Of a stretch of DNA of 49,146 bases, positions 8,501-18,784 are shown piece by piece (positions within the stretch are counted from its first letter, which is position 1; every line of letters begins with the position of its first letter). The position numbers and the translations under genes are program-made. Source of the DNA: Deltaproteobacteria bacterium (lineage in GTDB: Bacteria > Desulfobacterota > Desulfobaccia > Desulfobaccales > 0-14-0-80-60-11); NCBI GenBank assembly GCA_021813445.1, contig JAKAKP010000022.1, forward strand, positions 1 to 49,146, read 5' to 3'. The notes below the pieces were generated by a model that was not told the origin of the DNA, searched no databases, and saw nothing but the letters and a program-made list of their open reading frames with translations.

Positions 8501-9277
8501 TCACACTCCCGGCAATAGCCGGGCAAGGGCCGGATGGCCAAAGAGATAGAGCAGCGCGGCCCCGGCCAGAAAGGGGCCGAAGGGGATGGCCGTGGCCCGC
8601 CAGTCACCCGGACGCCAGTTGCCGCTGATCAGGACCACCGCGATGCCCACCAGGCTCCCCAGGGCGGCGCTCACGAGAATCACAAAAGGCAAGGCTTTAA
8701 GACCCAGGAAGGCCCCGATCAGAGCCAGCAATTTCACGTCCCCCCCGCCCATGCCCATCCTCCCCGTCAGTCTCTCGTAAGTCCACATCAGCGCGTAGAA
8801 CAGGCCGCCGCCCAGCAGCGCTCCGGCCAGGGACTCAAAAAAAGAAAGTTGGGGGAAGATCAGCGAAAAAGCCAGGCCCAGGGCGATGCCGGGCAGGGTG
8901 ATGACATCCGGGAGCCAGCGGTGCTCCAGGTCCAGGCCGGTGAGCACCACCAGCGCCGCGCAAAAAGACCCGTAAACCAGGAGCAGATAGCTGCCGGGAA
9001 AGGAGGTCCACAAAGCCAGGGCCAAGAGCCCCCCGGCCAGTTCCACCGCGGGATAACGCCTGGGAATAGGGTCGTGGCAGATGCGGCAGCGGCCCCGCTG
9101 CCGGAGAAAGCTGAGCAAAGGCACGTTATCCCGCCAGGAGATGGGGGCGCGGCAATGGGGGCAGCGGGAACGTCCGGCCCAGAACGCCTCTCCCAGGGGC
9201 AGGCGGGTGATCACCACATTGAGAAAGCTCCCCAAGGCCAGTCCCACCAGAAATGCCAGAAGAAGGGCCGCCATCAC
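8501..9277 (-). CDS. gspO: Prepilin peptidase / N-methyltransferase GspO (PilD)
   Basis: Inner-membrane aspartyl protease that cleaves and methylates the pseudopilins encoded at 19-3026. 258 aa with about eight hydrophobic segments. The N-terminal cytoplasmic domain has both Cys pairs (CPHC at 39-42, CRIC at 64-67). Catalytic Asp116 lies in TGLDLEHRWLPD and Asp180 in the GxGD-type motif GMGGGDVKLL. Start is GTG 9277 or the adjacent ATG 9274. It is convergent to the T2SS operon, and is probably the shared peptidase for other type IV filaments too. Confidence 0.96.
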   Translation of the reverse strand: MMAALLLAFLVGLALGSFLNVVITRLPLGEAFWAGRSRCPHCRAPISWRDNVPLLSFLRQRGRCRICHDPIPRRYPAVELAGGLLALALWTSFPGSYLLLVYGSFCAALVVLTGLDLEHRWLPDVITLPGIALGLAFSLIFPQLSFFESLAGALLGGGLFYALMWTYERLTGRMGMGGGDVKLLALIGAFLGLKALPFVILVSAALGSLVGIAVVLISGNWRPGDWRATAIPFGPFLAGAALLYLFGHPALARLLPGV

Positions 9278-9306
9278 TCAGGTCCGGGGGCTTGGCCGCG
9301 GCAGAA

Positions 9307-9771
9307 TCAATCCCGGCCTACATCCAGGCGCTCCACCTTGGATAAAGGCATATTCCAGTACCCCAGGTCGGTGGAGCCTTCCAAAATAACATTAACTAGA
9401 TAAATTTCCCCCTTCATCCTATCGCCGGAAATGAGGACGATCTCGGCCGGACGATACCCGCCCCGGGCGGGGCCGGTAAAGCGCACGCCCATTATCCGGT
9501 TAAGGGGCACCCACTCCTTGGCGCTGCCGTTGCGGATGGTGAGTTCCTGCCTGGTGCCGGGGAGTCTGAGCCGGTGCACCATGAAAGCCAGACCGTCATG
9601 GGTGATGACCCGGCTGGGATAAACGGGGGCCGGCGGCGGGGGCAACTCCCGGGGGGCACAGGCCGCCAGCAGGCAGAGGGCCAGGAGCCAGCCCAGGGAA
9701 GGGGCCGTGATCCGACAGAGATAACGGCAAGCCTTGGCTTTCCTTAAGGGCAAAGGGTGCTTAATTTTCAT
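9307..9771 (-). CDS. Small lipoprotein of unknown function
   Basis: 154 aa. A basic N-terminal region is followed by a hydrophobic stretch and a lipobox (LLAAC, Cys about 39), then a Pro-rich linker (PRELPPPPAPVYPS). The folded part (RLPGTRQELTIRNGSAKEW, VLISGDRMKGEIYLV) is beta-rich. It is in the same direction as gspO, with about 30 bp between them. I do not recognise a family; a role as a periplasmic or outer-membrane accessory factor is possible but not shown. Confidence 0.7.
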   Translation of the reverse strand: MKIKHPLPLRKAKACRYLCRITAPSLGWLLALCLLAACAPRELPPPPAPVYPSRVITHDGLAFMVHRLRLPGTRQELTIRNGSAKEWVPLNRIMGVRFTGPARGGYRPAEIVLISGDRMKGEIYLVNVILEGSTDLGYWNMPLSKVERLDVGRD

Positions 9772-9859
9772 CTAAAGGCCCTCCCAGCCTCCAGCATACC
9801 CTAACTTATCCATATCTATATCATAAAGAGGCGATCCGGGGGAAATAAATCGGCGATGG

Positions 9860-9892
9860 CCTGGGGCAAACCGCCGAGGCGGCTGCCACAGG
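9860..9892. other. Isolated GC-rich hairpin in the 9772-10090 gap
   Basis: In an AT-rich gap of about 320 bp between divergent genes, CCTG/CAGG, GGC/GCC and CCGC/GCGG segments nest into one stem-loop. There is no T-run on either strand. The rest of the gap is AT-rich promoter-like DNA leading into the sigma-54 site at 10020. No gene was found in it. Confidence 0.45.
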
Positions 9893-10019
9893 TTTGTATC
9901 TACCGTGACAAAGACACAAAACTGCAAAATTGTAAATGTAAATTAGAATGTGTTAACAATTATGTATTTTAACTATTGCGCCGCATAAGGCTAACATACT
10001 GATATTTCACAAATAATAG

Positions 10020-10036
10020 GTGGCATTGACTTTGCA
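10020..10036 (+). promoter_or_regulatory. Sigma-54 promoter of amt-glnK module 1
   Basis: TGGCATTGACTTTGCA has the -24 GG and -12 GC exactly 10 nt apart, with TGGC and TTGC cores matching the RpoN consensus. It lies about 55 bp before the amt start at 10091. This predicts activation by an NtrC-type protein. I could not identify a convincing NtrC palindrome upstream. Confidence 0.8.
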
Positions 10037-10090
10037 CTAAGAGCAACAAATATCGAGAAATCATTTATCCTGATAAGGAGGGAGATACAA

Positions 10091-11326
10091 ATGAATTCAG
10101 GGGATACCGCCTTCATGTTGGTCTCTGCCGCCCTGGTGATGCTGATGACTCCTGGGCTGGCTTTGTTTTACGGAGGAATGGTGCGCAGTAAAAATATCCT
10201 GGGCACCATCATGCAGAATTTTATCATGCTGGGGGTCATCAGTGTGCTCTGGGCCTTTTTCAGTTACAGCCTGGCCTTTGGCCCCGATGTCGGGCATATC
10301 ATCGGCAACCTGGATTGGATCGGTTTACGGGGCGTGGGCTTCGAACCCTTTAAGGCCTATGCCGAAACCATTCCTCATCAGACCTTTATGATCTACCAGG
10401 CCATGTTTGCGGTCATCACCCCGGCGCTGATCACCGGCGCCTGGGCCGAGCGCCTGAAATTCAAAACCTTCCTGGTATTTATGATCTTATGGTCGATCCT
10501 GGTCTATGATCCGGTGTGCCACTGGGTCTGGGGCGACGGCGGCTGGCTCAAGAGCCTGGGCGCCTTGGATTTCGCCGGCGGCACGGTGGTGCATATCAAC
10601 GCCGGTATCGCCGCCCTGGCCGCGGCCCTGGTCATAGGGCCCCGCAAGGGTTATGCGGGTTATGGCAATGGGGCTGAGGCCTTCATTCCCCACAACCTGC
10701 CCATGACTATTCTGGGCGCGGCCTTGCTGTGGTTCGGCTGGTTCGGCTTCAACGCCGGTAGCGCCCTGGCCGCAGGGGCCCTGGCCAGCTCCGCCTTTGT
10801 CGCCACCCATATGGCCACTGCGGCCGCGACCCTGGCCTGGGTGGGCGCAGAATGGATTCACCGGGGCAAACCCACCACCCTGGGCGCGGCCTCCGGCGCC
10901 GTGGCCGGGCTGGTGGCCATCACCCCCGCGGCCGGCTACGTGGGCCCCATGTCGGCCATCATCATCGGCTTGGTGGCCGGGGTCGTCTGCTACATGGCGG
11001 TGCTGGCCAAAGTGAAGCTGGGTTATGACGACTCCCTGGACGTGGTGGGCGTCCACTGTGTGGGCGGGGTCATCGGCGCCTTGTTGACCGGGCTTTTTGC
11101 GTGCAAGCTGGTCAACGCCGCGGGCGGTGACGGCCTCTTCTTTGGCAATCCCGGGCAACTGGGAATTCAGGCCCTGGCCGTGGGGGTGACCCTGGTCTAC
11201 TCCTTTGTGGTCAGCTTCATTCTCTTGAAGATCCTGGACGCCACCATGGGTCTCAGAGTGTCTCCGGAAGAAGAAGTGGCCGGTCTGGACATCTCCGAGC
11301 ACCAGGAAACCGGATACAGTCTGTAA
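10091..11326 (+). CDS. amtB: Ammonium transporter Amt (copy 1, no signal peptide)
   Basis: Inner-membrane ammonium channel, 411 aa, about 11 membrane helices. The twin pore histidines are visible: His168 in GGTVVHINAG and His322 in VVGVHCVGG. The N-terminus begins at the first helix (SGDTAFMLVSAALVMLMTPGLALFYGGM), so this copy lacks a cleaved leader. A ribosome site (AAGGAGGGAG) precedes ATG 10091. It is followed 18 bp later by a PII gene, the standard amt-glnK pair, in which PII blocks the channel when nitrogen is sufficient. Expression is predicted to depend on sigma-54. Confidence 0.96.
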   Translation: MNSGDTAFMLVSAALVMLMTPGLALFYGGMVRSKNILGTIMQNFIMLGVISVLWAFFSYSLAFGPDVGHIIGNLDWIGLRGVGFEPFKAYAETIPHQTFMIYQAMFAVITPALITGAWAERLKFKTFLVFMILWSILVYDPVCHWVWGDGGWLKSLGALDFAGGTVVHINAGIAALAAALVIGPRKGYAGYGNGAEAFIPHNLPMTILGAALLWFGWFGFNAGSALAAGALASSAFVATHMATAAATLAWVGAEWIHRGKPTTLGAASGAVAGLVAITPAAGYVGPMSAIIIGLVAGVVCYMAVLAKVKLGYDDSLDVVGVHCVGGVIGALLTGLFACKLVNAAGGDGLFFGNPGQLGIQALAVGVTLVYSFVVSFILLKILDATMGLRVSPEEEVAGLDISEHQETGYSL

Positions 11327-11683
<357 letters not shown>

Positions 11684-11700
11684 GCCAGCCGTTTGCCTGC

Positions 11701-11731
11701 AGCCGGGGGGAATCCTTCCCTCCGGCTCTTT
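11701..11731 (+). terminator. Terminator after glnK copy 1
   Basis: AGCCGGGGGGAA pairs with TTCCCTCCGGCT (11716-11727) across a three-base loop, followed by a short pyrimidine run (CTTTCCCC). It resembles the terminator after the second PII gene, so gene and terminator may have been duplicated together. Confidence 0.7.
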
Positions 11732-11914
11732 CCCCTCCAGCGCCTTAAATAAATTACATTATTGTCAGATCATGCAAGCATTTCTGTATTACATTTTTGA
11801 TAATTTTATATAAAATTGCCATTTATGTAATTAATCATAAAATAAAGTCTACATTTTTGTTTTCTAATGGATTTCTAATAATTATAACTTTATGAAATTA
11901 TTGTTAATTTTAAA

Positions 11915-11930
11915 TGGCATGGCAATTGCT
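11915..11930 (+). promoter_or_regulatory. Sigma-54 promoter of amt-glnK module 2
   Basis: TGGCATGGCAATTGCT places GG and GC 10 nt apart and matches both core elements of the RpoN consensus. It lies 57 bp before ATG 11988, at the end of a very AT-rich gap (11732-11987) that contains no gene. This suits an upstream activator region with DNA bending. Confidence 0.82.
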
Positions 11931-11987
11931 TTTAATCCACCGAGAGCGCTCTAAAAATTCGACCATCGCATCAGCAAGGGAGAAATC

Positions 11988-13969
<1,982 letters not shown>

Positions 13970-13987
13970 AGCAAGCGCAGTGCTGCC

Positions 13988-14013
13988 GCCGGGGGGAATT
14001 CTTTCCCCCCGGC
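13988..14013 (+). terminator. Terminator after glnK copy 2
   Basis: GCCGGGGGGAA (13988-13998) pairs perfectly with TTCCCCCCGGC (14003-14013) around a four-base loop, followed by CTTTC. It is a strong hairpin with a weak T-tract. Confidence 0.7.
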
Positions 14014-14169
14014 CTTTCATCCCGGCGGCGGTCATGACCGCGGTCTCGAAAAACTTTCTAATAGCCGGGCAGAGAAGCAGCTCCGTCGATTTTCCGGATA
14101 ATGCCGGCTTTATTAATACTTAATATTTCAAATACTGTGGCAAACGACAGAGAAAAGGGGGAACCTGGC

Positions 14170-15198
14170 ATGATGATGCGGAAATTTGAGAGTAATGGTG
14201 ACACCTTGAGAATGATTCTGACTTGTCTCGTTCTGGGATTGTTTCTGACGGGGCTGGCTCCGGCGACGCCGGCGCGGGCCCAGGGGGGTGCTCCGGCCAT
14301 GATGGAAAAACCGGCGACCCCGCCGCCCGCAGAAGAAAAAAAGGAGGGTCCGCCCACCACCTGCGGCCCCATGATCAGCGACACCTGTACACCCATCGAA
14401 ACCGGCAAGTTCGCCATGCAGGCCTGGTGGGCTTTGTCCTTTTATCCGGGGAATTTTACCAATAGCTGGCGGAGTGTGAAGGCTCCGGGCAATTATTACA
14501 CCTTTTTCATGCCGGTCAAATTTGTCTATGGCCCCACCAAAGACCTGGAAACGTACATCGTTGTTCCGTTTATCCATAACTGGGTCAACGACGCGAATTT
14601 CCCCGGCCCCAACAACGAAACCTCCGCCAGTTACAGCGGGGTTGGGGATATTACCTGGGTGGCCAAATACAACTTCCTGCCGGAGGGCGATTATCACCCC
14701 GCGGTCAGCGCGGTGGGCGGGGTGGGTTTTCCCACCGGCCACGCCTCCAACCTCAATCCGGGGCGTCTGGGCGTGGATGCCATCGGCACCGGGTCTTTCA
14801 ACTTCATCACCGGCGTCAACCTCTTCAAATATGTGAAGCCGGTGTTAGTCCACGGCCAACTCTGGTTCAACACCCCGGTGAACATGTTTAAAATCCACGG
14901 CGAGGAAGGCCCCATCAATGTCCGTTCCCGGGAATATCTGACCGCCAACCTGGCTATGGAGTTGCCTTTGGCCTCGAAATGGGTCGCGCTGTTTGAGGTT
15001 TACAGCAACTGGACCTGGCAAAACCTCCCCACGGTCCAGGGCTACCAAACCCCGCAGACGGTGATCGGCGTCCTTCCAGGCATCGAGTTCCTGGCTACGG
15101 ATAAACTATCTTTAGCCGCGGGCGCGTCCCTGGACCTCTGGGGCAAAAACGGCGTGCAAAAGTATACGCCTATGATCACGGCGTTCTATACTTTTTAG
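14170..15198 (+). CDS. Putative outer-membrane beta-barrel transporter
   Basis: About 342 aa. A signal peptide (ILTCLVLGLFLTGLAPATPARA) is followed by a low-complexity Pro/Glu/Lys segment, then a barrel-like domain rich in alternating aromatic strands. The chain ends in Tyr-Thr-Phe, the C-terminal Phe typical of outer-membrane barrels. It resembles the broad MetA-pathway/phenol-degradation transporter family (sometimes misnamed neuromedin U). The start at 14170 is chosen for AGGGGG 8-9 nt upstream; the frame stays open from 14101. Its place after amt-glnK suggests a channel for nitrogen compounds, but that is inference. Confidence 0.7.
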   Translation: MMMRKFESNGDTLRMILTCLVLGLFLTGLAPATPARAQGGAPAMMEKPATPPPAEEKKEGPPTTCGPMISDTCTPIETGKFAMQAWWALSFYPGNFTNSWRSVKAPGNYYTFFMPVKFVYGPTKDLETYIVVPFIHNWVNDANFPGPNNETSASYSGVGDITWVAKYNFLPEGDYHPAVSAVGGVGFPTGHASNLNPGRLGVDAIGTGSFNFITGVNLFKYVKPVLVHGQLWFNTPVNMFKIHGEEGPINVRSREYLTANLAMELPLASKWVALFEVYSNWTWQNLPTVQGYQTPQTVIGVLPGIEFLATDKLSLAAGASLDLWGKNGVQKYTPMITAFYTF

Positions 15199-15214
15199 CA
15201 TTTGTCAGGGTCAG

Positions 15215-15253
15215 CCAGGAGGGGGTATGTCCCCAGGACATACTTCCTCCTGG
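15215..15253. other. Long perfect-core stem-loop after the barrel gene
   Basis: CCAGGAGG at the left pairs with CCTCCTGG at the right, and GTATGTCC with GGACATAC inside, leaving a tetraloop-size centre. There is no T-run, so it is probably an mRNA-protecting or rho-type end structure rather than a classical terminator. Confidence 0.6.
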
Positions 15254-15338
15254 ATAGCGCTGCCTCAACGATAAGGACAGCGTTATCTGTCTGGGCGGGG
15301 GCCTGTGCTCCAAGTATTTCATTAGGGAGGAAATGCCC

Positions 15339-15521
15339 ATGCAAGCAAATAAAAATAACTGGCGGCAGCATGGGGGACGCTTCGCCATGGTGGACGAGCT
15401 GGCCCCGGTCCGGTTTCTGAGCCGGGAAGAGTTTGACTTGCTGAAGAAGCGCAACCCCAACCTCATTGAAATGAAGGCCGGTGACATTCTCTATCTGACG
15501 GAACCGCCAAAAAAGGGTTAG
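15339..15521 (+). CDS. Small protein of unknown function
   Basis: 60 aa, soluble and charged. ATG 15339 lies 8 nt after GGGAGG (15325-15330); an in-frame ATG at 15333 is too close to that site. The sequence ends in a compact motif (RFLSREEFDLLKKRNPNLIE, then MKAGDILYLTEPPKKG). The strong ribosome site argues that it is translated. No family recognised. Confidence 0.5.
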   Translation: MQANKNNWRQHGGRFAMVDELAPVRFLSREEFDLLKKRNPNLIEMKAGDILYLTEPPKKG

Positions 15522-15572
15522 TGCGTCCGGCACCATATCAGGATGGTCCGGGAGAGACACCACGGGGGACCA

Positions 15573-15761
15573 ATGGTCTGGACCTTATTGCCTTTCGGTC
15601 TGGTAGCGATTTTGGTGGCCGGGATACTCCTGACTTCCAGGGGTCTGCCAGATAGACCGGCTTGCAGCTCCCAGGAAACACCGCCGGGACAAGACCCCCT
15701 CGCCAACTGCCTGGCCGGGGGCGAAGGGGTGGCCCGGGCGGACAAACGTGAGGCGATGTGA
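15573..15761 (+). CDS. Possible small single-pass membrane protein
   Basis: 62 aa from ATG 15573 with GGGGGA just upstream. One hydrophobic helix (LLPFGLVAILVAGILLTS) precedes a short polar tail with two Cys. Codon use looks normal for the window but there is no family match I can name, so it could be spurious. It lies between a small protein gene and the hydrogenase promoter. Confidence 0.3.
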   Translation: MVWTLLPFGLVAILVAGILLTSRGLPDRPACSSQETPPGQDPLANCLAGGEGVARADKREAM

Positions 15762-15872
15762 TTCCAGGGGCAGGATCTCTGGGATTCTGTCCTGATTTGT
15801 TCCGCCTCCGCTTCCTCTCCCGGCCTCCCAGCTTTCCCGCCTACATCCCCATCTCCGGTTTGACGTTGTGGC

Positions 15873-15901
15873 TTGACGCCCCCCCTCAAGATAACTATAC
15901 T
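15873..15901 (+). promoter_or_regulatory. Sigma-70-type promoter of the hydrogenase operon
   Basis: TTGACG (15873-15878) and TATACT (15896-15901) are separated by 17 bp, close to the ideal -35/-10 arrangement. It lies 68 bp before the start of the hydrogenase beta subunit. Confidence 0.7.
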
Positions 15902-15969
15902 AATTCCTAGTTGTTTTCTTGGAATCATTTGGCTTCATGCTGCTCCATCCATAGGAGAGCACGCCAAGA

Positions 15970-17127
15970 ATGAGCGCTGCGTCCGTAAACCTGGGGGATG
16001 AGGTAGTCATGGAGCCCGAGGTTCTCCAGCAATTGCTGGAGAGCTTGCGCAGCCAGGGATACCAGGTGATTGGTCCCACCCTGCGCCAGGGCTCCCTGGT
16101 TTACGCCCCCTTGTCATCTCTCGCCGATCTTCCCCGGGGTTGGGGCGACGCCCAGGAGGGAGGCGTCTTCCGGCTGCGGAAACTGAAGGCCCCCATTTTC
16201 TTCGGCTACGGGGTGGGCCAACAATCCTGGAAACAGTTTCTCTATCCCCCCCGCCGCCGGACCTGGCAAGCCCGGCGTGAAGAAAACGGCTTTCAGATTC
16301 AGCTGCCGGATGAAGACGCGGTCAAATTCGCGTTTATCGGGGTCCACGCCTGCGATCTGGCAGCCATAGCCGTCCAGGATAAGGTCTTCCTGGAGGGCCC
16401 CTTCACTGATCCCCACTATCGCGCCCGGCGGGAGCAGGCCTTTATTCTGGCGGTGAACTGCGGGCACCCTTGCGGCACCGGTTTTTGCGTCTCCATGGGC
16501 TCCGGCCCCCAGGTTACCCAAGGCTTTGACCTGGCCCTCACCGAGATTCTGCAAGGAACGCGGCATTTCCTAGTGGCGGCCGCGGGTTCGGCGCGGGGGC
16601 AGCAGTTAATCGCTCAGGTTCCCCACCAAAAGGCCCTGCCTGAACAACGGCAGGCCGCGGCCAATTTGACGGCCCAGGCTGCCCGGCAGATGGGCCGCAC
16701 CCTGGAAACCGCGGACCTTAAGTCCCTGCTGTACCGCAACTATGAAAATCCCCGGTGGGACCAGGTGGCGGCCCGCTGCTTGAATTGCGGCAACTGCACC
16801 CTGGTCTGCCCCACCTGTTTCTGCCATACCCTGGAAGACACCACCGACCTGACCGGGACCCAGGCCGAACGCTGGCGGCGCTGGGACGTTTGCCATACCG
16901 TGGATTTCACTTATCTGCACGGCGGCGGCATCCGCAATACCATCCGCTCCCGTTACCGCCAGTGGCTGACTCACAAACTGGCCACCTGGATCGATCAGTT
17001 CGGAGTCTTGGGATGCGTGGGCTGTGGCCGCTGCATTACCTGGTGCCCGGTGGCCATTGATATCACCGAGGAAATTCAGGCCATTCGGGAGAGCGAACTG
17101 ACTACCCCCCCGGCGGCAAAGGAGTAA
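15970..17127 (+). CDS. hyhB: Group 3b-type [NiFe] hydrogenase (sulfhydrogenase) beta subunit, Fe-S protein
   Basis: Electron-transfer subunit of a cytoplasmic NAD(P)-linked hydrogenase, 385 aa. The first [4Fe-4S] motif has Cys270, 273, 276 and 280 (CLNCGNCTLVCP); the second has Cys349, 352, 355 and 359 (CVGCGRCITWCP). The N-terminal two thirds match the dicluster protein family and include VHACDLAAIAV and AVNCGHPCGTGFC. It would pass electrons between the small subunit and the flavoprotein encoded at 17836. It is the first gene of the operon, with a good sigma-70 promoter upstream. Confidence 0.88.
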   Translation: MSAASVNLGDEVVMEPEVLQQLLESLRSQGYQVIGPTLRQGSLVYAPLSSLADLPRGWGDAQEGGVFRLRKLKAPIFFGYGVGQQSWKQFLYPPRRRTWQARREENGFQIQLPDEDAVKFAFIGVHACDLAAIAVQDKVFLEGPFTDPHYRARREQAFILAVNCGHPCGTGFCVSMGSGPQVTQGFDLALTEILQGTRHFLVAAAGSARGQQLIAQVPHQKALPEQRQAAANLTAQAARQMGRTLETADLKSLLYRNYENPRWDQVAARCLNCGNCTLVCPTCFCHTLEDTTDLTGTQAERWRRWDVCHTVDFTYLHGGGIRNTIRSRYRQWLTHKLATWIDQFGVLGCVGCGRCITWCPVAIDITEEIQAIRESELTTPPAAKE

Positions 17128-17132
17128 GGGGC

Positions 17133-17585
17133 ATGGATACGCCTGAATCCAGCTTGACGAGCCATCCGTTTCTGGAAGGATTAACTCCCCGTCACCTGAG
17201 TATTATCGGAGAATGCGCCTCCCGGGTGAATTTCAAGGCCGGGCAGTTCCTCTTCCGGGAACAGGAGGAGGCCGCCAAATTCTATCTCATTAACCACGGG
17301 CAGGTGGCGGTGGAGATTTTCCGGTCCCGGCGCGGCCCCATCACCATCCAGACCCTGGGGGAGGGCCAGGCCCTGGGCTGGCTCTGGTTCGACAAGCCGT
17401 ACCACTGGCACTACGACGCCCGGGCGGTGCAGCTTACCAGGGCCACGGCCCTGGATGTCAAATCCCTGATGCACATCTGCGAACAGGACCACGAACTGGG
17501 TTATGCGCTGATGAAAAGATACGGGCAGATGCTGGCGGTGCAGTTCCGGGTGATCACCATGCAGATGGCGGATATGTATGGATAA
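17133..17585 (+). CDS. Cyclic-nucleotide-binding domain protein without DNA-binding domain
   Basis: 150 aa, essentially only a Crp-type cNMP-binding beta roll (FLEGLTPRHLSIIGECASRVNFKAGQ at the start, then FREQEEAAKFYLINHGQVAVE). There is no helix-turn-helix after it, so it is not a Crp/Fnr regulator. It begins 5 bp after the beta-subunit gene, inside the hydrogenase operon. Similar proteins often accompany group 3b hydrogenases. It may sense a ligand or contact the complex; its function is unknown. Confidence 0.8.
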   Translation: MDTPESSLTSHPFLEGLTPRHLSIIGECASRVNFKAGQFLFREQEEAAKFYLINHGQVAVEIFRSRRGPITIQTLGEGQALGWLWFDKPYHWHYDARAVQLTRATALDVKSLMHICEQDHELGYALMKRYGQMLAVQFRVITMQMADMYG

Positions 17586-17586
17586 G

Positions 17587-17812
17587 AAGCTGTCAGCGGT
17601 CAGCTGAAAGATTACTCTCGCAAAGACGCAAAGGCGCAAAGGAAGACGCGAAAATATAGAGATTAAATTGGTGGCACAGGCGTCTCGCCTGTGCGACGTT
17701 GAGGCGGGCGAGACGCCCGCCCCTACGAAACTCTTCCTAATTTATTGGTGGCCAAATGCCAGGGAACGCTGGGGGGATATTTTTTTGCTGAAAGCTGATC
17801 GCTGATAGCTTA
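17587..17812. repeat. Composite repeat island splitting the hydrogenase operon
   Basis: Three families sit side by side: a CAGC-rich unit (17587-17608, with an inverted partner at 17787-17812), a CGCAAAGACGCAAAGG unit (about 17616-17650), and a double palindrome (17670-17727) whose halves are GGCACAGGC/GCCTGTGC and GCGGGCG/CGCCCGC. Related copies occur at 21359-21464, 25038, 42072, 42798 and 47144. No ORF of interest is present. Confidence 0.85.
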
Positions 17813-17835
17813 TCTATCCCCGGGAATTGAAAGAT

Positions 17836-18675
17836 ATGCTTAATCCTGCTACCGAGCCCATGTTGCCGCGGCCTTTCCGGGTCTTAAAAGTAGGGCGGGA
17901 GACCGCGGACACCTTTACCCTGACCCTGGAGGCGGCTGGCGGCGGTCAGGGTTTCTCCTTTGCCCCCGGGCAGTTCAACATGCTCTATGCCTTTGGGATA
18001 GGAGAATCCCCGATCTCCATCAGCGGCAACCCGGAACGGCCGGAGACCCTGGTGCACACCATCCGGGCCGTGGGTGCGGTGACCCGGACCATCTGCGGCC
18101 TGAAAAAGGGGGAGATCCTGGGGGGGCGGGGGCCCTTTGGCGCGCCCTGGCCGATGGCCGCCGCCGCGGGCCAGGACGTGCTGGTGATTGCCGGGGGGCT
18201 GGGTCTGGCGCCTTTGCGGCCTGCGGTCTACCACCTGCTCAGCCACCGCCAGGATTATGGCAATCTGGAATTGATCTATGGCGCCCGCACCCCCGAGGAC
18301 TTGTTGTATTACAAGGAACTGGAGGGCTGGCGGGGCCGTTTTGATTTCCGGGTGCACGTCACCGTGGACGCGGCCCGGGGCGAATGGCGGGGCAGTGTAG
18401 GGGTGGTGCCCCATATTATTCCCCGGGCTCGCTTTGATCCGGTGAACACCGTGGCCCTGGTTTGCGGCCCCGGGGTGATGATGCGCTTCACGGTCCAGGA
18501 ACTTTTGGCCCACGGCCTGAAGCCGGAAAACATCTACGTGTCCATGGAGCGGAACATGAAATGCGGCCTGGGCCTGTGCGGCCATTGCCAGTTGGGGCCT
18601 TTCTTCGTCTGCAAGGACGGGCCGGTGTTCCGTTATGACCAGTTGCAGGATTGGTTCCTGGCCAGAGAAGTTTAA
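17836..18675 (+). CDS. hyhG: Hydrogenase gamma subunit, FAD/NAD(P)-binding with [2Fe-2S] cluster
   Basis: Diaphorase subunit, about 279 aa, ferredoxin-reductase fold. The FAD part has ESPISISG, the NAD(P) part GGLGLAPLRPAVYHLL, and the C-terminus a [2Fe-2S] site with Cys243, 248, 251 and 259 (CGLGLCGHC, then FFVC). It links the hydrogenase to NAD(P)H; family preference is NADP(H), which cannot be told from sequence by eye. ATG 17836 is preferred; TTG 17827 is possible. The TAA stop is the first base triplet of a tandem heptamer repeat. Confidence 0.9.
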   Translation: MLNPATEPMLPRPFRVLKVGRETADTFTLTLEAAGGGQGFSFAPGQFNMLYAFGIGESPISISGNPERPETLVHTIRAVGAVTRTICGLKKGEILGGRGPFGAPWPMAAAAGQDVLVIAGGLGLAPLRPAVYHLLSHRQDYGNLELIYGARTPEDLLYYKELEGWRGRFDFRVHVTVDAARGEWRGSVGVVPHIIPRARFDPVNTVALVCGPGVMMRFTVQELLAHGLKPENIYVSMERNMKCGLGLCGHCQLGPFFVCKDGPVFRYDQLQDWFLAREV

Positions 18676-18765
18676 GGTTCAAGGTTCAAGGTTCAAAGTT
18701 TAAGGAAGGCCCATGGGGGCGCTAGGTCTTGACCTTGAACTTTGAACCTGGAACTTTGAACTTAT
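18671..18765. repeat. Inverted pair of tandem heptamer repeats (TTCAAGG/TTCAAAG)
   Basis: Three to four copies of a heptamer (GGTTCAA-type) read forward from the hydrogenase gamma stop, and the complement reads back from 18728 to 18765. The pair can form a long stem with a loop of about 30 nt, between the gamma and small-subunit genes. Related arrays lie at 33517, 35209-35368, 36781 and 42758. Confidence 0.85.
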
Positions 18766-18784
18766 TACGGAGATGGTAACGATT

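Noticed and set aside
9854-9905. c-di-GMP (GEMM) riboswitch, because of GGGGCAAACC
   Set aside because: The conserved GEMM core and tetraloop receptor segments are missing; only a simple nested hairpin remains.
14101-14169. Upstream ATG of the barrel protein gene
   Set aside because: It would put 23 residues before the signal peptide and has no ribosome site, unlike 14170.
18671-18765. Heptamer arrays considered as a CRISPR array or tRNA T-loop (GGTTCAA)
   Set aside because: Units are 7 bp with no unique spacers, and no cloverleaf can be drawn; they recur as simple dispersed tandem repeats.
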